The position numbers and the translations under genes were made by a program. A stretch of 64,000 nt of DNA from Nannobrachium achirus (Eukaryota > Chordata > Actinopteri > Myctophiformes > Myctophidae): assembly GCA_963921795.1 (NCBI GenBank), contig OY997648.1:648501-712500 (forward strand), read 5' to 3'. Below, piece after piece: positions 56,845-64,000 of the stretch. The notes beneath the pieces were generated by a model that saw only the letters and a program-made list of their open reading frames with translations, ran no database searches and was not told the origin of the DNA. Within the stretch, counting starts at the first letter, position 1. Each line of letters begins with the position of its first letter.

Positions 56845-57850
56845 ACAACTTAGTCTAGAGGAGAAGAGATCCAGTAGAACTAAGACTAGTGGAGAAGAGA
56901 TCCAGTAGAACTAAGACTGGCAGAGAAGAGATCCAGTAGAACTAAGACTAGTGGAGAAGAGATCCAGTAGAACTAAGACTAGCGGAGAAGAGATCCAGTA
57001 GAACTAAGACTGGCGGAGAAGAGATCCAGTAGAACTAAGACTAGTGGAGAAGAGATCCAGTAGAACTAAGACTAGTGAAGAAGAGATCCAGTAGAACTAA
57101 GTCTAGCGGAGAAGAAATCCAGTAGAACTAAGACTAGAGGAGAAGAGATCCAGTAGAACTAAGACTAGTGGAGAAGAGATCCAGTAGAACTAAGACTAGT
57201 GGAGAAGAGATCCAGTAGAACTAAGACTAGTGGAGAAGAGATCCAGTAGAACTAAGACTAGCGGAGAAGAGATCCAGTAGAACTAAGACTAGAGGAGAAG
57301 AGATCCAGTAGAACTAAGACTAGCGGAGAAGAGATCCAGTAGAACTAAGTCTAGTAGAGAAGAGATCCAGTAGAACTAAGACTAGAGGAGAAGAGATCCA
57401 GTAGAACTAAGTCTAGTAGAGAAGAGATCCAGTAGAACTAAGACTAGAGGAGAAGAGATCCAGTAGAACTAAGACTAGTGGAGAAGAGATCCAGTAGAAC
57501 TAAGACTAGTGGAGAAGAGATCCAGTAGAACTAAGACTAGAGGAGAAGAGATCCAGTAGAACTAAGACTAGTGGAGAAGAGATCCAGTAGAACTAAGACT
57601 AGTGGAGAAGAGATCCAGTAGAACTAAGACTAGAGGAGAAGAGATCCAGTAGAACTAAGACTAGAGGAGAAGAGATCCAGTAGAACTGAGACTAGTGGAG
57701 AAGAGATCCAGTAGAACTAAGACTAGAGGAGAAGAGATCCAGTAGAACTAAGACTAGTGGAGAAGAGATCCAGTAGAACTAAGACTAGTGGAGAAGAGAT
57801 CCAGTAGAACTAAGACTAGCGGAGAAGAGATCCAGTAGAACTAAGACTAG
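56845..57850 (+). repeat. 31-bp minisatellite, about 32 copies
   Basis: gagaagagatccagtagaac plus taagactag(t/a/c)g units over 1 kb with very low divergence (mainly the tagtg/tagag/tagcg position). Located in the last tjp1 intron. Confidence 0.98.
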
Positions 57851-57888
57851 TCAGTTAATGTGTTATTGGGCTTGGGTGTTGCGCTCTG

Positions 57889-57945
57889 AAAATAGCGGAT
57901 CTACAAGCTCACACCTTAGTGAGCTTGTAGATCAGATATTTCCAG
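57889..57945. repeat. Recurrent palindrome, third copy
   Basis: Arms aaaatagcggatctacaagc and gcttgtagatcagatattt around ctcacaccttagtga, next to the 31-bp minisatellite, with no flanking hAT ends visible. Confidence 0.75.
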
Positions 57946-57959
57946 CACACAACCAAGTG

Positions 57960-58660
57960 CCTAAATGACTAAAATATGACTAAAACTAAATGACATTTTA
58001 TTCAAAAGACTATGACTAAAACTATATGACATTTTATTCAAAAGACTATGACTAAAACTAAATCAAAATCTGCAGTCAAAATGAACACTGGCAAGGTGTC
58101 CACAGGAACAGAGCGTAATCCTGAGAGCATTGAATCAACGCTGACCAACAACAACATGGCCGTCGTCTGACCTAAGATGCCATTAATAATAATAATAATC
58201 ATTATCATAATCATTTATTCAAATGTCTGTCATTTGTCTGTTTTTTTGTCTGTTTTTGCATTTAACCCATTAAGGCCGGGAACACATTTTCTTTTAGTAC
58301 GTAGCAATTTCCTTTTTGAAAAAGATATTTGAAGTTTTTCTGAATTCAATGAAAGCCAAAAGTGTAAGCTATCAAATAGTTTTGGAATTTTGTTTCTAGC
58401 TTTCCAGAAAAACAGGGGTTTTAAGGCTTTTTTCAAATGGGACTTTAATAGGCCTATCTTATTGCTGCAGTCTTGCAGCAGCAGAAACACGACGCTGCCG
58501 GTGTGAATTGGTCGTGAAAATATCAACAGGTGTGAAAGTGAAAACAGGAGACGGGGGTCATCAACACGATACATTTTTACATAACTTTATAATGTTCTCA
58601 TTTGGATCAGAAGAGCCAATAACTGAAGGTCAAATCTCCAGGCTTTCTTCACACTATGGT
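57960..58660. other. tjp1 intron sequence, no gene seen
   Basis: It contains duplicated tgacattttattcaaaagactatgac (58000-58060) and the phrase ttaacccattaaggccgggaacac (58263-58286) seen in part at 2049 and, reversed, at 8550. The minus-strand frame 58230-58574 has no known domain. Confidence 0.4.
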
Positions 58661-58748
58661 TGACACTGATTTACCACGGCACTGTGTGTGACACCTTTAG
58701 GAACAACATGTCCACCACGAGCCAGCATGGTGATGACCCCTGGGGTGA

Positions 58749-58840
58749 GGGGGGGGGGGGGGGGGGGGGGGGGGGCAGGAGGGACAGCGGGGACAGTGAG
58801 GACAGAGAGGACAGAGAGGACAGTGAGGACAGAGAGGACA
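58749..58840 (+). repeat. G-run and (gaggacaga)n next to a splice donor
   Basis: A G tract of over 30 (58749-58785), then about six gaggacag(a/t) units, ending at the tjp1 donor (58846-58841). Confidence 0.95.
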
Positions 58841-58846
58841 GCGTAC

Positions 58847-58990
58847 CCGACGTGGAGTCGGAGGATTTTAGAGCAAAAGACCAACCATCGGGGGTCATGG
58901 AGGCGCAGTGAGGAAGACGCAGCTCCACCGGCTTCAGGAACTTCAGGCCATGTGGACCACACATCACCAGAGGAGACAGGAGGGTTTCAC
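58847..58990 (-). CDS. tjp1: tjp1 exon, second half of the ZU5 domain
   Basis: Internal exon of ZO-1 on the minus strand. The acceptor is ctctctctag before 58990; the first two bases (GT) complete Gly after EK. The protein reads ETLLSPLVMCGPHGLKFLKP, then VELRLPHC and a 20-residue segment starting ASMTPDGWSFAL and ending DSTSG. The donor GTACGC follows at 58846. Length 144 = 2 + 47 codons + 1, in phase on both sides. ZU5 is a beta-rich domain found at the C-terminus of ZO-1. The ASMTPDGW segment is an alternative stretch I know from some ZO-1 isoforms. The acceptor's pyrimidine tract is an expanded (CT)n microsatellite. Confidence 0.93.
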
Positions 58991-58992
58991 CT

Positions 58993-59026
58993 AGAGAGAG
59001 AGAGAGAGAGACATTACCATGACATT

Positions 59027-59116
<90 letters not shown>
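58993..59116 (+). repeat. (GA)n microsatellite forming a tjp1 polypyrimidine tract
   Basis: About 120 bases of GA on the plus strand with two short interruptions (acattaccatgacattacc). Read as (CT)n on the minus strand, immediately upstream of the acceptor. Confidence 0.95.
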
Positions 59117-59118
<2 letters not shown>

Positions 59119-59277
59119 ATCACCAGAGGACTCAGGATGGTTTCATCAGACTGACATCACGCCCTCCTTAAAGAGTCATGAAACACAAAATCACTTTTTC
59201 TATTATTATATCAATGAATCACTTGTGATAGGGAGCAGTGATATGGTTCAATTTGCCCATAGGCTTGTGGATCAGAG

Positions 59278-60345
59278 CCATCTCACTGTCCCTCCTCTGT
59301 ACATGTCCAAACCATCTCACTATCCCTCCTCTGTACATGTCCAAACCATCTCACTATCCTCCTCTGTACATGTCCAAACCATCTCACTGTCCTCCTCTGT
59401 ACATGTCCAAACCATCTCACTGTCCCTCCTCTGTACATGTCCAACCATCTCACTGTCCCTCCTCTGTACATGTCCAACCCATCTCACTGTCCTCCTCTGT
59501 ACATGTCCAAACCATCTCACTATCCTCCTCTGTACATGTCCAAACCATCTCACTGTCCCTCCTCTGTACATGTCCAAACCATCTCACTATCCTCCTCTGT
59601 ACATGTCCAACCATCTCACTGTCCCTCCTCTGTACATGTCCAAACCATCTCACTGTCCTCCTCTGTACATGTCCAAACCATCTCACTATCCTCCTCTGTA
59701 CATGTCCAAACCATCTCACTATCCTCCTCTGTACATGTCCAAACCATCTCACTGTACCTCCTCTGTACATGTCCAACCATCTCACTATCCTCCTCTGTAC
59801 ATGTCCAAACCATCTCACTATCCTCCTCTGTACATGTCCAAACCATCTCACTGTCCCTCCTCTGTACATGTCCAAACCATCTCACTATCCTCCTCTGTAC
59901 ATGTCCAAACCATCTCACTATCCTCCTCTGTACATGTCCAACCATCTCACTGTCCCTCCTCTGTACATGTCCAAACCATCTCACTGTCCCTCCTCTGTAC
60001 ATGTCCAAACCATCTCACTGTCCTCCTCTGTACATGTCCAAACCATCTCACTATCCTCCTCTGTACATGTCCAAACCATCTTACTATCCTCCTCTGTACA
60101 TGTCCAAACCATCTCACTATCCTCCTCTGTACATGTCCAAACCATCTCACTGTACCTCCTCTGCATGTCCAACCATCTCACTATCCTCCTCTGTACATGT
60201 CCAAACCATCTCACTGTCCCTCCTCTGTACATGTCCAAACCATCTCACTGTCCCTCCTCTGTACATGTCCAACCATCTCACTATCCTCCTCTGTACATGT
60301 CCAAACCATCTCACTATCCCTCCTCTATACATGTCCGAAACATAA
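59278..60345 (+). repeat. 31-34-bp minisatellite, about 32 copies
   Basis: ccatctcactgtccctcctc plus tgtacatgtccaaa units. Variants lose a C or A, shifting frame. The 563-codon plus frame over it and the minus VRWFGHVQRR frames are artefacts. Intronic in tjp1. Confidence 0.97.
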
Positions 60346-61880
60346 CAGAAACACACTAGCACAGACAGAGTCATTCTAATGAACTTTAGTCCCATTGGAA
60401 ACAACAAAAACACACAAGCACAGACAGAGTCATTCTAATGAACTGTAGTCCCATTGGAAACATAACAGAACACACTAGCACAGACAGTCATTCTAATGAA
60501 CTGTAGTCCCATTGGAAACATAGCGGAAACACACTAGCACAGACAGAGTCATTCTAATGAACTGTAGTCCCATTGGAAACATAACGGAAACACACTAGCA
60601 CAGACATAGTCATTCTAATGAACTGTAGTCCCATTGGAAACATAACAGAAACACACTAGCACAGACAGAGTCATTCTAATGAACTGTAGTTCCACTGGAA
60701 ACAACAGAAACACACTAGCACAGACAGAGTCATTCTAATGAACTGTAGTCCCATTGGAAACATAACAGAAACACACTAGCACAGACAGAGTCATTCTAAT
60801 GAACTGTAGTCCCATTGGAAACATAGCAGAAACACACTAGCACAGACAGAGTCATTCTAATGAACTGTAGTCCCATTGGAAACATAACAGAAACACACTA
60901 GCACAGACAGAGTCATTATAATGAACTGTAGTCCCATTGGAAACATAACAGAAACACACTAGCACAGACAGAGTCATTCTAATGAACTGTAGTCCCATTG
61001 GAAACATAACAGAAACACACTAGCACATACAGTCATTCTAATGAACTGTAGTCCCATTGGAAACTTAACAGAAACACACTAGCACATACAGAGTCATTCT
61101 AATGAACTGTAGTCCCATTGGAAACATAACAGAACACACTAGCACATACAGAGTCATTCTAATGAACTGTAGTCCCATTGGAAACTTAACAGAAACACAC
61201 TAGCACAGACAGAGTCATTCTAATGAACTGTAGTTCCACTGGAAACAACAGAAACACACTAGCACAGACAGAGTCACTCTAATGAACTGTAGTCCCATTG
61301 GAAACATAACAGAAACACACTAGCACATACAGAGTCATTCTAATGAACTGTAGTTCCACTGGAAACATAACAGAAACACACTAGCACAGACAGAGTCATT
61401 ATAATGAACTGTAGTCCCATTGGAAACAACAGAAACACACTAGCACAGACAGAGTCACTCTAATGAACTGTAGTCCCATTGGAAACAGAAACACACTAGC
61501 ACAGACAGTCATTCTAATGAACTGTAGTTCCACTGGAAACATAACAAACACACTAGCACAGACAGAGTCATTCTAATGAACTGTAGTCCCATTGGAAACA
61601 ACAGAAGCACACTAGCACAGACAGAGTCATTGTAATCAACTGTAGTCCCATTGGAAACATAACAGAAGCACACTAGCACAGACAGAGTCATTGTAATGAA
61701 CTGTAGTCCCATTGGAAACAGAAACACACTAGCACAGACAGTCATTCTAATGAACTGTAGTTCCACTGGAAACATAACAAACACACTAGCACAGACAGAG
61801 TCATTGTAATGAACTGTAGTCCCATTGGAAACAACAGAAACACACTAGCACAGACAGAGTCATTGTAATGAACAACATTG
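60345..61880 (+). repeat. ~61-bp minisatellite, about 25 copies
   Basis: Units gaaacacactagcacagaca, gagtcattctaatgaactgt and agtcccattggaaacataac. It ends about 30 bases from the tjp1 donor at 61911. Intronic. Confidence 0.97.
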
Positions 61881-61911
61881 TAACCATCAGAATGGTAACA
61901 GTGTAACCAAC

Positions 61912-62129
61912 CTTTCTCCTTGTCCAGTGGAGGCAGGATGCTGTTGTCTCTGCACACCTTGAAGTAGACCTCCTGCTCCAGGCTGTCATGTATCGCCCCC
62001 TGGGGGATGATGATGGAGACCCCCGTCTCTATGGAGCTGAGGACCCCCCCGTTGCTGTTGAAGACCCCCCGCGCCGTGGCCACCACCGTGTGCCCTTCAT
62101 CCTCCTCGTCATCCTCCAACACACTGGGG
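61912..62129 (-). CDS. tjp1: tjp1 exon, first half of the ZU5 domain
   Basis: ZO-1 exon on the minus strand. The acceptor is atgttcag before 62129; one base completes Ser after AIPV. The protein reads SPSVLEDDEEDEGHTVVATA, RGVFNSNGGVLSSIETGVS, IIIPQGAIHDSLEQEVYFK and VCRDNSILPPLDKEK. The donor GTTGGT begins at 61911. The acidic linker followed by HTVVATARGxFNSxGG is the start of the ZU5 domain of ZO-1. Length 218 = 1 + 72 codons + 1, in phase with the neighbouring exons. Intact, with no stops or missing core residues. The upstream intron is only 563 bases and is tandemly repeated. Confidence 0.95.
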
Positions 62130-62334
62130 CTGAACATTATTTATGTCCACATAAGAGATGCAATACAAGGACACACATATTATTGGTGAAGCAAGAATAC
62201 ATTCACAAAATCATGGCATATGTTTTCATGATACAATAGGCATGTCACTCAGTAATCCAAATAAGTAACAGCGTCGCCGCCATATGTGGCGGCTGCCAAT
62301 TATAGCACAATACTTTGCCAGGGTCATACTGACC

Positions 62335-62692
62335 TGACAGTGATGGTATTGATGTTGTTGTGGTTCATATTGACCTGACAGTGTTGTGGGTCATATTGAC
62401 CGGACACTGATGTGGGTCATACTGACCTGACAGTGATGGTATTGATGTTGTTGTGGGTCATATTGACCGGACAGTGATGGTGTTGATGTTGTATTGGGTC
62501 ATATTGACCTGACAGTGATGTGGGTCATACTGACCTGACAGGGATGGCCTTGGTGATGGTGTTGATGTTGTTGTGGGTCATATTGACCTGACAGTGATGT
62601 GGGTCATACTGACCTGACGGGGATGGCCTTGGTGATGGTGTTGATGTTGTTGTGGGTCATATTGACCTGACAGTGATGTGGGTCATACTGAC
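62335..62692 (+). repeat. 79-bp intronic repeats duplicating the tjp1 exon end and donor
   Basis: gatggccttggtgatggtgt and tgatgttgttgtgggtcata plus ttgacctgacagtgatgtgg and gtcatactgacctgac repeat. Exon-like ends with donor-like sequence lie at 62614 and 62535, at exact 79-base spacing from the true exon end 62693. Further left the units are shortened. Confidence 0.9.
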
Positions 62693-63098
62693 CTGACGGG
62701 GATGGCCTTGGTCATGGTGTTGATGTTGTTGTGCGTCAGGTACTTGGCTCTGTTGTCCAGGGTTCGAGTGAAGGTGTCCAGGCCGCTGTCATGCTCCTGG
62801 GGCTGGGGGGACAGGGCGGGATGCTCCTGGGGCTGGGGAGGCAGTGTGGCGTCGCTAGGCAACAGGTTGTGGTTGAACTTGGGGCTGTGGAACTTGCGCT
62901 CGAAGGGCCGTGCGGTGCTGGTGTAAGGCTTGGGGACGTATCGGCTGTACGACACCTTGGCCTCCGTGCCGTTGACGGGGGACTTGTCGGCGGCGGGGGG
63001 GAGACCCCCACCCCTGGGGGACAGGTAGCCCCCACCCTGGGGGGCGTCGTCCCTGCCGGGGGGGCGGGGCGACGTCATGGGCTCTGCTACAGAGTTCA
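62693..63098 (-). CDS. tjp1: tjp1 exon upstream of ZU5 (Pro-rich C-terminal region)
   Basis: ZO-1 exon on the minus strand, 406 bases. The probable acceptor is gttaacag before 63098 (a ctctgtag a few codons later is an alternative). The donor GTCAGT starts at 62692. After a Pro/Gly-rich start the protein reads VSYSRYVPKPYTSTARPFER, then KFHSPKFNHNLLPSD, a PQPQEH repeat pair, DSGLDTFTRTLDNR, and NINTMTKAIPV before the splice to the ZU5 exon. The YVPKPYT.ARPFERKF.SPKFNHNLLPS block is a signature of the actin-binding/C-terminal region of ZO-1. The two PQPQEHPA/PQPQEHDS copies show a small in-frame duplication. Phase 2-2, consistent with 61912-62129. Confidence 0.9.
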
Positions 63099-63181
63099 CT
63101 GTTAACACAATAATCACTTATTATAGCTAAGATATTAATATCTATCATTTATTACAGATAATATATTCATATATTATGACC

Positions 63182-63474
63182 GGGGGCGGCATAGCTCAGG
63201 GGTAGAGAAACTGGTATTAGAGCACGAAGGGTATAAATCCCGAAGGGTTCCCAGTTCGAATCCAGGCTCCCCCTGAGTTAATGTCGAAGGGTCCTTGGGC
63301 AAGACTCTGAACCCCTAATTGCCTCCGGTGAGTAGGTTGGTGCCTTGCATGGCTTCCTCCGCCACCGGTGTATGAATGTGTGTGTGAATGGGTGAATGTA
63401 ATGCACAATCTATGTAAAGCGCTTTGGATTAAAAGCGCTATATAAATGCACCATTTACCATTTACCATTTACCA
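63182..63474 (+). mobile_element. tRNA-derived SINE with LINE-like 3' tail
   Basis: A-box-like tagctcaggggtagag (63191-63206) and B-box-like gttcgaatcc (63254-63263) form a tRNA-type promoter. A body (tctgaacccctaattgcctc) follows, then a tail gtaaagcgctttggattaaa and agcgctatataaatgc with four (ccattta)-type repeats, a form shared with L2/CR1-like LINE 3' ends in fish SINEs. Not a functional tRNA gene. Intronic in tjp1. Confidence 0.88.
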
Positions 63475-64000
63475 TATTTGCACTTAATATCTATCATTTA
63501 TTACAGCTAATATATTAACACATAGGATGGCCACGAGGTGTCTACACGCCAATCTCTTTGATGTCACTGGAGGCCCACGACGCGTTTGCCGCGTTTTACA
63601 ATATCTATACTGTACTGTAGTTACTGTACTTTGCTACCGCAATGAAGGATCTACCACGGTGATCAAAAACCAACAATATGGGAAAAACACTACATTTCCC
63701 AAAATGCAGCGCGGTCTCCCTGCAGCCAATCACAAGCTGCTGCCTAACAAAGATTGTTGGATTGTATTGAGAACCCTGCACTCTCCCCCCCTCGCACGAC
63801 CATATACTCTATGCGCACAACAGAAGTTTTGCCCTAGTACATTCCTCTCCTGTCTGATCTAAGTTTTTCATCACCTCCATGTTCAATAAGCGGCCTTTTC
63901 TACCGCCCGTGACAAACGCTGTGGCCCAGGTTTGGTAAAAAGTGGTCTTGACTCCTGACTGAACGAAATCATGCTTGTGAAAATAAACAGGACATCCTTG
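63475..64000. other. tjp1 upstream intron, no gene seen
   Basis: tatctatcatttattacag near 63488 duplicates 63140-63160. The plus-strand frame 63527-63862 has no recognisable domain or splice context. Further tjp1 exons must lie beyond 64000. Confidence 0.4.

Noticed and set aside
56845-57850. Regular 31-bp direct repeats resembling a CRISPR array
   Set aside because: Units are contiguous with no unique spacers, in an intron of a vertebrate gene.
59278-60345. Second CRISPR-like direct repeat block
   Set aside because: Head-to-tail minisatellite without spacers.
58688-60379. 563-codon plus-strand open frame, longest in the window
   Set aside because: It is a translation of a G-run, (GA)n and a 31-34-bp minisatellite, antisense to tjp1; no domain.
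61509-61784. Minus-strand hydrophobic repeat frame (LSVLVCFCYV)
   Set aside because: Translation of the ~61-bp intronic minisatellite.
62731-63105. Plus-strand 124-codon frame
   Set aside because: Antisense shadow of the tjp1 exon 62693-63098, whose minus frame is supported by family signature and splice phase.
63182-63260. tRNA gene
   Set aside because: A- and B-box motifs are present but the cloverleaf is not intact, and a SINE body and LINE-like tail follow.

Overview
The window is vertebrate nuclear DNA, almost certainly from a ray-finned fish. It is AT-rich and intron-bearing, with teleost-type hAT, piggyBac-like, Helitron-like, L2 and tRNA-SINE copies and a very heavy minisatellite load. 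The only cellular gene I can support is the 3' end of tjp1 (tight junction protein 1, ZO-1) on the minus strand at about 54.7-63.1 kb. Four exons join in phase, carry the C-terminal region and the ZU5 domain, and end in the family's C-terminus. The other exons must lie beyond the right edge.

1-8.4 kb: a segmental duplication (1-1905 and 3752-8413) whose two copies carry different transposon insertions. It includes hAT-like elements with 8-bp target duplications, a long-TIR MITE, and between the copies a piggyBac-type MITE with TTAA flanks. 8.66-9.83 kb: an (AC)n tract, a GC-rich island of two diverged ~370-bp copies with many short hairpins, and a minisatellite.

9.8-31.2 kb: a higher-order array of about 15 broken copies of one retroelement gag region. 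The family looks like BEL/Pao LTR elements with a DUF1759-type domain, intact enough to recognise only near 29.0-29.8 kb. Each unit combines a leader-like block, an acidic N-terminal segment, a 32-bp minisatellite and a 45-bp Gln/Pro-coding minisatellite. Two copies of an envelope-like C-terminal fragment sit at the left end. No pol was seen.

31.2-45.4 kb: non-coding repeats, mainly a cluster of about eight Helitron-like copies ending in CTAG|T, with T-rich, GCTAAT and ~125-bp tandem blocks inside, plus an L2 LINE fragment, a hAT MITE and a ~325-bp tandem repeat. 45.4-51.7 kb: a second L2 scrap, SINE pieces, a LINE 3' end split by a 1.6-kb long inverted repeat, a pre-miRNA-like hairpin and microsatellites. 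51.7-54.7 kb is a possible tjp1 3' UTR with repeats. The tjp1 introns are largely minisatellites, one of which duplicates an exon end together with its splice donor.

There are no operons, CRISPR arrays, rRNA genes or true tRNA genes. Most long open frames here are translations of tandem repeats.
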